From assembly GCA_000434935.1 (NCBI GenBank), contig FR882187.1, positions 26,891 through 65,887 on the forward strand: a stretch of 38,997 bases of DNA, read 5' to 3'. Under the pieces are notes generated by a model. It saw only the letters and a program-made list of their open reading frames with translations, was not told the origin of the DNA and searched no databases. Positions 32,029 to 38,997 of this stretch are shown here, in pieces. This stretch comes from Bacteroides sp. CAG:709 (GTDB lineage: Bacteria > Bacteroidota > Bacteroidia > Bacteroidales > UBA932). How positions within the stretch are numbered: position 1 is the stretch's first letter; the number at the start of each line of letters is the position of its first letter. The position numbers and the translations under genes were made by a program.

Positions 32029-32495
32029 GACTCCCCTTTCATGACCTTGTCCACGACGGACTTGACCTCATCGTAGCCATATCCGCGACCCAGCGCGAAG
32101 CGTATCAGCTTCAACTTGCACTGCGGGTCTTCGGCCAGAAGACGATATTTCGCCGCCACCACGGATTCCAGCTTACGCCCGGCAGCATTCTCGTCCACTT
32201 CGGACAATGCTTCCGTAACTACCTGTCTATCAATGCCTTTACATATAAGAGCATACGTAATTTTCTGCGTTCCCCAGCCGGACAGCGATGCCTTTTCACG
32301 AGCGAATGCGGAAGCATAGCGCAGGTCATCCACGAATTTGTCTTCCTTCAGCGAGGTGACAATGCTGTCTGCGGCTTCTGCATCTCCCTCCATCGACTTC
32401 AGCGCTTTAGCGCGGATATCGGAAGTGCAATACTCTCTTCTGGAACATTGAGCCTGCAGACGGCTGAGAACCTTGGAATATTTGTCCTGATCCAT
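32025..32495 (-). CDS. recX: Regulatory protein RecX
   Basis: RecX binds RecA filaments and limits recombinase activity. The start at 32495 gives 156 residues (MDQDKYSKVLSRLQAQCSRRE), the usual RecX size; a longer frame to 32558 would run into the preceding gene. Three-helix repeats are visible: CSRREYCTSDIRAKAL, FVDDLRYASAFAREKAS, then WGTQKITYALICKGI, and a C-terminal LIRFALGRGYGYDEVKSVVDK. It starts 5 bp after the patatin stop in an operon led by rlmN, with recA divergent at the far end, so recX and recA are linked here but not co-transcribed. Confidence 0.88.
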   Translation of the reverse strand: MDQDKYSKVLSRLQAQCSRREYCTSDIRAKALKSMEGDAEAADSIVTSLKEDKFVDDLRYASAFAREKASLSGWGTQKITYALICKGIDRQVVTEALSEVDENAAGRKLESVVAAKYRLLAEDPQCKLKLIRFALGRGYGYDEVKSVVDKVMKGES

Positions 32496-32500
32496 AGCCG

Positions 32501-34921
32501 CTAGAAATAAAGTCCGATATTGAGATACATTCCCAGCTTGCTGCGGCGGGAAGCCCAATGCAAGTCGAGTTCCACAGGACCGATTATGGAATTGTATGAG
32601 TATTTGAGTCCTGCGCCGACTACGCCATACACCTCATTCAAATCGCCGAAATCTTTCAGGTCCGCAACCGTCACAGCATAATTGCAAGAAGCCGTAAGAT
32701 AGTTGTTCTTGAACAATTTGAAACGGAAATCCGATCTGGCCACCGCCAGGAAATTCGCCATCGCGGCAGCATAGTTGATGCCCATGAAAGGAATCTGCTG
32801 ATCCAGATATCTGCCGGCAATCGCTCCTCCCATCAGGTTCAGATACGGCAGAGGAGGATCGCCGCCGAACATATATCGCGCTGAAACTGAAGGAAGCCAC
32901 GCGAAACATCCCTTCTGCATGACTGACTTGAAGTCAATGTTCACGGCATGGAACGGGTCAATGCGGTGTTTCACTCCCTTGAACACCCATTCATAACCGA
33001 TGCCGAGCGAAAATCCCTTGTTCGGGAAATATCCGTCATCAAAGGTATCGGCGTTCACCGTACCGAATACTGAAAGGTAGTCATTGGTCAGGTTCCCGAA
33101 ATCATAGTCGCCGTTCACCTTGTCGGTCATAGCCGAGTTCAGCTTGAAGAAATTGTTCCGGAGGCCGGCTCGCATGTCGAACTTGCGCCACTTGATATTG
33201 GAAAGGAAAATTTCCTCACGGACATTGAAATATGCTATCTTATAGTCGCTGGTCCCCAGTTTGAACTGGTTCCTGTCCGTCCATCGGAATGATGCCGAGG
33301 CGTTCAGCGCAGGTCCGGAAGGTGACATGAGATAGAAATGGGCCTTCGCATACGGATTCGTGCCCACCTTTCCCGTAAAGTCAAGCGCCGGGCCCTGAAG
33401 CTTATGGACATTGAGACCAAAGTTCAGCAGAACGGAGACAATCTCCTCAGTATCAAAGCGTCCGCCAATGCCGAACTGATGGATCGGGCCTCGTTTGCAA
33501 TGAATCAAAAGCTCGTAAGATTCACCTTCTCCCAGCAATTCGTATGTGACATAGTCGAAGGCATTCATTCCGAAAATCGTAGCCACAGCCGTTTCAATCT
33601 CACCTTTTCCGATAACTTTATTAGGTTTGAGCGCAATCTTGCCCATGATGTAACGCGACTCCTTATCCGATACACCGGTAATTTCCACCTTCGAAATCCG
33701 CACCGGCTGGGTATTGATATCCACCGCCTTGCGATGACGCAGTTCGGTTCTGAAAGGCCCGACGAGATTCTTTATGCTGTCCAGCAACGGCAACTGTTCC
33801 AATGCAGCCTTCCGGCCTCTGTCAATGATGATGTCAATGCTTTTGGCATCGAAGCTCATCATGTTGTACTCTTCCAGATTAGGCTTGATGGTCACGTCCG
33901 GAATACCGACATTGTTCTCGTATGTCGCGCGTCCGAGCATGTCAATGCCCTGTGAGATGATGTCTCCCAGATTGTTGAGCCTGCTGTAGTCGCGGAAACC
34001 GGACGAGAGGTCCACGCCGATGATGATGTCGGCACCCATTTCTTTCGCCAGGTCCGTAGGATAATTGTCCCTCATGCCGCCGTCCACCAGCACCATACCG
34101 TCCACCTTGACCGGAGCGAATACGCCAGGAATGGACATCGTGGAGCGCAATGCCGTGTTCAGCTTGCCTTCATACCATATCTTCGGTTTCGCCGTCACCA
34201 TCTCCGTCGCCACACACACGAACGGTATCGGGAGGTCCATGAAATCCATGTAGTCCTGATAGCCGACAGTCAATGAACTGAAGATGTTGTTCACGTTCTG
34301 ACCTGTCGCAAATCCGGACGGCAAGCTTCCCAAAAGGTTATCCCTCACCAGTTTGGCAGGGTCTTCGCCTTTTCCGGCGCCCCAATGCATCTTGTCATAC
34401 TTCCTCTCCGCGCCTTCATAATGTATGTTTTCCTCCAGTTCCTGCTGATAATCCTTTTTCGCATAGAAGAACGGGAAGGAGAGCAGAATCTTCTCCTTGT
34501 ATTTGGATTCATTGTAAGAAATGAAATTTCTCGGAACACGGTCTGTGAGGGCGACATCCCAGTCAATCGTCCTTATGAGCGAATCCATTTCATGAGGCGA
34601 GTATCCGAGCGAGTAGAGCGAACCGATCAGGCCTCCCATGCTGGTTCCCAGAACCACGTCCACGGGTATTCCCAATGAGTCAAGACATTGGATCACACCG
34701 ATATGCGAGGCACCCTTCGCGCCTCCGCCGCTCAGCACGAGAGCCACCGTCGGACGCTTTTCGCGGACCATGTCCAGATACTCCCGCAGAATCTCCATCG
34801 ACAAGGAGTCCATCTGAGGGTCAATGATATTTTCATTTTCTTTCTCTGCCGAAGCAGGAAACACTGCCGCAAAAAGCATTGAAACCAATGCGGCCGTGAG
34901 GTATTTGAACGGCTTGCACAT
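32501..34921 (-). CDS. Patatin-like phospholipase with POTRA and outer-membrane barrel (PlpD-like)
   Basis: An 806-residue outer-membrane protein with signal peptide (cleavage near VFPASA at about 25). The patatin hydrolase domain comes first: oxyanion-hole GGGAKG at 65-70, nucleophile Ser94 in GTSMG, and catalytic Asp280 in DGG, so the Ser-Asp dyad is complete. A POTRA-like segment (VRISKVEITGV) follows at about residue 420, then a C-terminal Omp85/surface-antigen type beta barrel ending in YLNIGLYF with a terminal aromatic residue. This is the type Vd architecture of Pseudomonas PlpD. Whether the hydrolase is released is unknown. It starts 2 bp after rlmN and is followed by recX. Confidence 0.9.
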   Translation of the reverse strand: MCKPFKYLTAALVSMLFAAVFPASAEKENENIIDPQMDSLSMEILREYLDMVREKRPTVALVLSGGGAKGASHIGVIQCLDSLGIPVDVVLGTSMGGLIGSLYSLGYSPHEMDSLIRTIDWDVALTDRVPRNFISYNESKYKEKILLSFPFFYAKKDYQQELEENIHYEGAERKYDKMHWGAGKGEDPAKLVRDNLLGSLPSGFATGQNVNNIFSSLTVGYQDYMDFMDLPIPFVCVATEMVTAKPKIWYEGKLNTALRSTMSIPGVFAPVKVDGMVLVDGGMRDNYPTDLAKEMGADIIIGVDLSSGFRDYSRLNNLGDIISQGIDMLGRATYENNVGIPDVTIKPNLEEYNMMSFDAKSIDIIIDRGRKAALEQLPLLDSIKNLVGPFRTELRHRKAVDINTQPVRISKVEITGVSDKESRYIMGKIALKPNKVIGKGEIETAVATIFGMNAFDYVTYELLGEGESYELLIHCKRGPIHQFGIGGRFDTEEIVSVLLNFGLNVHKLQGPALDFTGKVGTNPYAKAHFYLMSPSGPALNASASFRWTDRNQFKLGTSDYKIAYFNVREEIFLSNIKWRKFDMRAGLRNNFFKLNSAMTDKVNGDYDFGNLTNDYLSVFGTVNADTFDDGYFPNKGFSLGIGYEWVFKGVKHRIDPFHAVNIDFKSVMQKGCFAWLPSVSARYMFGGDPPLPYLNLMGGAIAGRYLDQQIPFMGINYAAAMANFLAVARSDFRFKLFKNNYLTASCNYAVTVADLKDFGDLNEVYGVVGAGLKYSYNSIIGPVELDLHWASRRSKLGMYLNIGLYF

Positions 34922-34923
34922 AA

Positions 34924-36009
34924 CTATTGCTGTTTATGCTTTCCAGCCAGCATTCCGCACGCTGCGAATATGTCTTCGCCCCTCGAAGCCCTTATGGTAG
35001 AGGTGATTCCGGCCTTGTTCAGGCGATCGCGGAATACTTCCATGACACCTTCCGGAGAAGAGACATAAGGGAAATCCGGAATCTTGTGGAAGCGGATAAG
35101 GTTCACCCGGCATTCCAGACCGGACAACAGTCTGATTATGGCATCGGCATGACGCTTGTCGTCATTGTGTCCGGAAAACATTGTATATTCGAAACTTACG
35201 CGGCGCTGACCGGTAAAGTCGTATTGTCTTATAAGGTTCACGACATCTTTCAGGGGGTAGGACTTCTGCACCGGCATCAGTTCTCCACGCTCATCCGGAA
35301 ACGCATCGTGCATACTTATCGCCAGATGGCACCGTGTCTCGTCCAGATATCTCTTGAGTGTAGGCAAAACTCCTATGGATGAGAGGGTTATACGCTTGGG
35401 GCTCCATCCGAATCCCCAATCGGCAGTGAGGACATCGATGGCGCGTTTGACATTGTCATAATTGTCGAGCGGCTCGCCCATCCCCATGAAGACCGTGCCC
35501 GTAAGTGATTCAGCCTCATCGACTGACACGAATTGCGACAGGATGTCGGCGGCGGACAGATTTCCATGGAAGCCCTGACGGCCGGTCATGCAGAAACGGC
35601 AGCCCATCTTGCATCCGGCCTGGGAAGATACGCACAATGTCTTCCTGTCCAGTTCCGGAATCATCACCGCTTCAATGCTGCTGCTTTCAATCTTTCCAGG
35701 TTCAGCGGTTTCAATCCGGTTCAATCCTCCCTGGAACGCACAGGTCACAGGGAAGAGATATTTTTTCGTACCGTCAACTGATTCCTGGCAATCGGAATAT
35801 GCAACTGCCCCTGTCTCATAGCGTTCCGAAAGTTTTTCCCGTCCCGCTTTCGACAGATTCGTCATTTCGTCAATGGTCCTTACCTTCTTCTTATACAGCC
35901 ATTGTGCAATCTGGCCGCCCGCATAGGACGGCAGACCACATTCCACGGCAATCGCCTTCAATTCTTCCGGAGTCTTTCCAAGAAGCTTATGTTTTATAAC
36001 CTCATTCAT
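34924..36009 (-). CDS. rlmN: Dual-specificity RNA methyltransferase RlmN
   Basis: A radical SAM enzyme that methylates C2 of adenine 2503 in 23S rRNA (and A37 in some tRNAs). The 361-residue product has the 4Fe-4S motif CKMGCRFC (Cys133, 137, 140). The two substrate cysteines are also present: Cys126 in TLCVSSQ and Cys351 in RGEDIFAACGML near the C-terminus. MGMGEPLDNYDNV is the family signature. The region around 85-110 is somewhat longer than in E. coli. It is the first gene of the operon with the patatin gene (2 bp gap) and recX, driven by a -7 box at 36017. Confidence 0.96.
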   Translation of the reverse strand: MNEVIKHKLLGKTPEELKAIAVECGLPSYAGGQIAQWLYKKKVRTIDEMTNLSKAGREKLSERYETGAVAYSDCQESVDGTKKYLFPVTCAFQGGLNRIETAEPGKIESSSIEAVMIPELDRKTLCVSSQAGCKMGCRFCMTGRQGFHGNLSAADILSQFVSVDEAESLTGTVFMGMGEPLDNYDNVKRAIDVLTADWGFGWSPKRITLSSIGVLPTLKRYLDETRCHLAISMHDAFPDERGELMPVQKSYPLKDVVNLIRQYDFTGQRRVSFEYTMFSGHNDDKRHADAIIRLLSGLECRVNLIRFHKIPDFPYVSSPEGVMEVFRDRLNKAGITSTIRASRGEDIFAACGMLAGKHKQQ

Positions 36010-36016
36010 ATTCTTA

Positions 36017-36024
36017 CAAATTTA
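36017..36024 (-). promoter_or_regulatory. -7 box of rlmN (TAAATTTG)
   Basis: The minus strand reads TAAATTTG only 7 bp before the rlmN ATG. Transcription would then begin very near the start codon, giving a leaderless or nearly leaderless message. Confidence 0.5.
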
Positions 36025-36058
36025 GTGATTTTTTCATTTCAGATTGTCGGTAATTTTC

Positions 36059-36066
36059 TAACTTTG
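36059..36066 (+). promoter_or_regulatory. -7 box of recA (TAACTTTG)
   Basis: TAACTTTG lies 47 nt before the recA ATG. A small hairpin (GCGG and CCGC at 36075-36088) follows in the leader. No SOS-box-like palindrome was recognised nearby. Confidence 0.65.
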
Positions 36067-36113
36067 TAAAGAATGCGGGCAAATCCGCAGATAAGAACAA
36101 AAAATAATACATT

Positions 36114-37148
36114 ATGGCTAAAGAAGCAGTAAAAGATGCAGGCGCTCAGGTTGATACCGGTAAGCTGAAAGCCTTGCAAGCAACGATCGACAAGATTGAA
36201 AAAGACTATGGGAAAGGCACGATCATGAAGCTGGCAGATCAGCCACAATGGGATGAACATCAAGTAATACCGAGCGGTTCCATCGCCCTCGACCACGCAC
36301 TTGGAATCGGTGGTTATCCGAAAGGAAGAATCATTGAAATCTATGGTCCGGAGTCCAGCGGCAAGACCACATTGGCAATTCACGCCATCGCCCAGGCACA
36401 GAAGCAGGGAGGCATTGCGGCAATGATCGATGCGGAGCACGCATTCGACCGTTCATACGCGAAGGCTCTCGGGGTAGACCTCGAATCTCTCCTGATTTCC
36501 CAGCCGGACAACGGTGAGCAGGCATTGGAAATCGCTGACAACCTTATCCGTTCAGGTGCTATCGACATCATCGTGATAGACTCCGTGGCGGCTCTTACAC
36601 CTAAGGCCGAAATTGAAGGCGAGATGGGTGACAACAAGGTCGGACTCCAGGCAAGGCTCATGAGCCAGGCCCTCCGCAAACTGACTGCAAACATCAGCAA
36701 GACAAACACTTGCTGCATTTTCATCAACCAGTTGCGTGAGAAGATCGGCGTCATGTTCGGCAATCCGGAGACCACCACAGGAGGCAATGCCCTCAAGTTC
36801 TACGCTTCAGTCCGTATCGACGTGCGCAGGACCACCCAGATCAAAGACGGCGAAGAGGCTCTCGGAAACCGCACGAAGGTGAAGGTCGTGAAGAACAAGA
36901 TGGCTCCACCTTTCAAGAAGGCAGAGTTCGACATCGTTTATGGCGAAGGTATCTCCCACACCGGAGAAATCGTCGACCTCGGCGTGGAGTACGGCATCAT
37001 TTCCAAGAGCGGTTCATGGTTCAGCTACGGCGACCAGAAGCTTGCTCAGGGACGTGAAGCCACCAAGCAGCTCATCGCCGACAACATCGAACTGAGCGAT
37101 GAAATCGAAGCCAAAATCCGCGAAGCGTTGAAGCACGTGGACGATTAA
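36114..37148 (+). CDS. recA: Recombinase RecA
   Basis: RecA carries out strand exchange and SOS signalling. The 344-residue protein has Walker A GPESSGKT (78-85), the IDSVAALTPKAEIEGEMGD loop-1 region, INQLREKIGVMFGNPETTTG (loop 2) and ALKFYASVRIDVRR. The acidic C-terminal tail is short (KHVDD). It is expressed away from rlmN from its own promoter. The stop is only 6 bp from the convergent helix-hairpin-helix gene, and no terminator was seen between them. Confidence 0.98.
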   Translation: MAKEAVKDAGAQVDTGKLKALQATIDKIEKDYGKGTIMKLADQPQWDEHQVIPSGSIALDHALGIGGYPKGRIIEIYGPESSGKTTLAIHAIAQAQKQGGIAAMIDAEHAFDRSYAKALGVDLESLLISQPDNGEQALEIADNLIRSGAIDIIVIDSVAALTPKAEIEGEMGDNKVGLQARLMSQALRKLTANISKTNTCCIFINQLREKIGVMFGNPETTTGGNALKFYASVRIDVRRTTQIKDGEEALGNRTKVKVVKNKMAPPFKKAEFDIVYGEGISHTGEIVDLGVEYGIISKSGSWFSYGDQKLAQGREATKQLIADNIELSDEIEAKIREALKHVDD

Positions 37149-37154
37149 GCAACA

Positions 37155-38075
37155 TCACGGTTCGGCAATCCGGCATTTGGAAAGCCTTGATGCCGCATCC
37201 TCATCCAATATCCCTGCACGCTGAAGACCTTCGACGGTCCACATGGTGCGGGGATTGTTTTTTCTGTACAGTTCCACGGCCCGTGCCGTCTGCCAGTTGC
37301 GGATATACGGGTGCAGGCGCATCGAGTCCGGCGGCATTGACCATAGCCGGAACGGAACCGCCTGCCGCCTTATCGTTATGAGGTCGGCGAATTTCGAAAA
37401 CTTTTCCTCATCCATGTGATAGATTTCCAGCAGCTGCTCCTTATACGAATAGCCGCCCAGTTTCTGCCTGTATTCCACCATCTTGGCAGCAAAATACCCT
37501 CCGATTCCGGGCAACGCATCGAATGCGGCGGAGTCTGCGGCGTTAATGTCCAGGAGTGGTATGTCAATGTATTTTTCCAGGCGCGCATAGACGCTGTCCG
37601 CCACGACGAATGACTTGGCGAAATCTTCTTTCCGGCGGAACCTGCCGCCTTTCTTCCTGTACCTGTCGATGGATTCCGCCTGTTTCAAAGTAAAGCCCAG
37701 GCGACATAAATCACTGACTGACACCTCATTGGGATTGAATACGAATGATTCGTATGTGCGCGGCGTCATCTGGACAGCCACGCGTTCCGCCATTTCCGGG
37801 CGCTTTCCCTTATGCCGCACTGCCGTACTCCCCTGCGGAGCGACATGACGTGCTTCAAACTTCGGAGGCGCCGATGCAGTTTCTTGTTCCGGCCTCACAG
37901 CGTCCATAACGAACACGGTATCCGGAACAGATGCATCTGAAATGATTTTCAATGCAGCCGCCCTATGTATAAAAAGTGCTGTCTGATAGCCGATTGCAAG
38001 AAATACCAGCGCAATGGCTCCAGTTACGAATGATGGAGAAAGAGTCCGCCCTTTCCCCGGTTTTTCTTCAGGCAT
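37155..38075 (-). CDS. Helix-hairpin-helix protein (ComEA-like)
   Basis: A 306-residue protein with an N-terminal membrane anchor (about 16-36), a low-complexity stretch to about 105, and three helix-hairpin-helix units. These are SDLCRLGFTLKQAESIDRY (about 120-138), LDINAADSAAFDALPGIGGY (about 174-193, the canonical ComEA motif), and a degenerate C-terminal unit (TVEGLQRAGILDEDAASRL). ComEA-like proteins bind double-stranded DNA outside the cytoplasm; in Bacteroidota this larger form is common and its role is not established. It lies 37 bp downstream of rsmI on the same strand. Confidence 0.8.
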   Translation of the reverse strand: MPEEKPGKGRTLSPSFVTGAIALVFLAIGYQTALFIHRAAALKIISDASVPDTVFVMDAVRPEQETASAPPKFEARHVAPQGSTAVRHKGKRPEMAERVAVQMTPRTYESFVFNPNEVSVSDLCRLGFTLKQAESIDRYRKKGGRFRRKEDFAKSFVVADSVYARLEKYIDIPLLDINAADSAAFDALPGIGGYFAAKMVEYRQKLGGYSYKEQLLEIYHMDEEKFSKFADLITIRRQAVPFRLWSMPPDSMRLHPYIRNWQTARAVELYRKNNPRTMWTVEGLQRAGILDEDAASRLSKCRIAEP

Positions 38076-38112
38076 TATTATTCAATGCCACCTGCCACGG
38101 GTTTGACCAATG

Positions 38113-38826
38113 TCAATCCTCGGCGCTTTCCTCCTTGCGCTTACGGACCGGAGCTCCGGCTACGATTATGACAATCTCACCTTTAGGTTCGTGCTCCCTG
38201 AACCATTCGGCCACTTCTGCCAATGTTCCCCTGCGGTGTTCCTCATGCACCTTGGAGATTTCTCTGGCCACCGAGCAATCACGGTCTGCGCCGAAATATT
38301 CTGCAAACTGTTCCAATGTCTTTACCAGACGATATGGAGATTCGTAAAAAATCATTGTCCTGGTCTCCTGCGCGAGCGTCTTCAGCATTGTCTGGCGTCC
38401 TTTCTTCACCGGAAGGAAGCCTTCGAAGCAGAAACGGTCGCATGGCAGGCCGGACGAAACTATCGCCGGGATACATGCGGTAGCTCCCGGAAGTGTCTGG
38501 ACCTCAATGCCTTCATTGGCGCAAGTCCTGGCCAGCAGAAAGCCCGGGTCCGATATTCCCGGTGTCCCGGCATCGCTTATGAGCGCGACATTCAGGCCCG
38601 CCATGATACGGTCCTTGATCGCCGCAGCTGTCTGATGTTCATTGAATTTATGATGGGACTGGAGTTTGCCGTGGATGTCGTAGTGCTTCAGCAGCACGGA
38701 ACTGGTCCTGGTGTCTTCCGCCAGAATAAGGTCCGCCTCCTGAAGGACTTTCACGGCACGGAACGTCATGTCTTCCAAATTTCCTACGGGCGTAGGTACG
38801 ATGTAAAGCTTTCCTGCTGATTCCAT
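38113..38826 (-). CDS. rsmI: 16S rRNA (cytidine(1402)-2'-O)-methyltransferase
   Basis: RsmI methylates the 2'-OH of C1402 in 16S rRNA using SAM. The 237-residue product has the tetrapyrrole-methylase fold with LYIVPTPVGNLEDMTFRA near the N-terminus, AEDTRTS, the SAM-binding LISDAGTPGISDPG, and FEGFLPVKKGRQ followed by YESPYRL. It is slightly shorter than E. coli RsmI because a C-terminal extension is absent. Its start overlaps the stop of the preceding gene by one base (TAATG), so translation is coupled. Confidence 0.95.
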   Translation of the reverse strand: MESAGKLYIVPTPVGNLEDMTFRAVKVLQEADLILAEDTRTSSVLLKHYDIHGKLQSHHKFNEHQTAAAIKDRIMAGLNVALISDAGTPGISDPGFLLARTCANEGIEVQTLPGATACIPAIVSSGLPCDRFCFEGFLPVKKGRQTMLKTLAQETRTMIFYESPYRLVKTLEQFAEYFGADRDCSVAREISKVHEEHRRGTLAEVAEWFREHEPKGEIVIIVAGAPVRKRKEESAED

Positions 38827-38996
38827 TACCTGATTTTCCTCCTTACCGCCATCATGAATCTATATACGAGTTCCGAGTCCATGTTCCATTCAGGGAAGGT
38901 CTCTTCCAGATATGAAACCACCTTGTCAATAGAAGTCTGCGCGTTGATCTTGGAGACCACGTCCTGGAACAGCATCGAGTCTTCACGGAAGAGCGA
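38826..38996 (-). CDS. Unidentified protein, C-terminal fragment (cut by window edge)
   Basis: The last 56 codons of a gene that runs off the window. The peptide begins SLFREDSMLFQDVV and ends YRFMMAVRRKIR; it contains a helical, acidic stretch (DKVVSYLEETFPEW). I do not recognise the family. The stop overlaps the rsmI start as TAATG, placing it as the upstream gene of the rsmI operon. Confidence 0.7.
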   Translation of the reverse strand, partial: SLFREDSMLFQDVVSKINAQTSIDKVVSYLEETFPEWNMDSELVYRFMMAVRRKIR

Positions 38997-38997
38997 C

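Overview
The window comes from a Bacteroidota chromosome, most likely Bacteroidales. The evidence is repeated TAnnTTTG -7 promoter boxes (for example upstream of tRNA-Asp, uvrA, purC, rlmN and recA), a fimbrillin/Mfa-type lipoprotein cluster, a BspA-like repeat protein, a tRNA without an encoded CCA, and Bacteroidales-style uvrA, purC and recA products. A more precise rank (Rikenellaceae or UBA932-like) is only a guess. No similarity search was run; calls rest on motifs and remembered family features.

Layout. 2-5477: the nqrA(partial)BCDEF operon for the Na+-pumping NADH:quinone oxidoreductase, closed by a strong terminator. 5686-13179: a fimbria-like lipoprotein operon with two FimB/Mfa2-like or related proteins, a fimbrillin, a 993-residue lipoprotein that joins a fimbrillin-like head to about 18 BspA-type (DUF285) 26-residue repeats, and a shorter paralogue that stops where the repeats should follow. 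13158-18600: a surface-glycan decoration island: licD on the minus strand, then a plus-strand operon of a class V aminotransferase, a cytidylyltransferase/Gfo-Idh-MocA fusion and a second licD, then a minus-strand GT4 glycosyltransferase. A third licD remnant lies beyond it. 18791-22829: uvrA, a 163-nt palindromic MITE-like element, hsp20 and tRNA-Asp(GTC). 22866-23735: 870 bp without a convincing gene but full of nested inverted repeats.

23736-30374 (minus strand): purC, an AcrA-type adaptor, and one uninterrupted 1502-codon frame that joins an AcrB-type RND pump to a TolC-type outer-membrane lipoprotein. 30492-32028: an uncharacterised GNAT-like protein overlapping mtgA. 32025-36009 (minus): rlmN, a patatin/surface-antigen outer-membrane protein and recX. 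36114-37148: recA, divergent from rlmN. 37155-38996 (minus): a helix-hairpin-helix (ComEA-like) protein, rsmI and the 3' end of an unidentified gene.

Most unusual items: (i) the RND pump/TolC fusion with an internal signal peptide and lipobox, which looks like a polyprotein that signal peptidase II could split; (ii) the licD / aminotransferase / cytidylyltransferase-oxidoreductase / licD cassette, which looks like an uncharacterised route to a CDP-activated, LicD-transferred substituent; (iii) the structured intergenic block after tRNA-Asp, where hairpins share an AAACGTTT core but have different arms, and in two places the same arm can pair with either of two partners.
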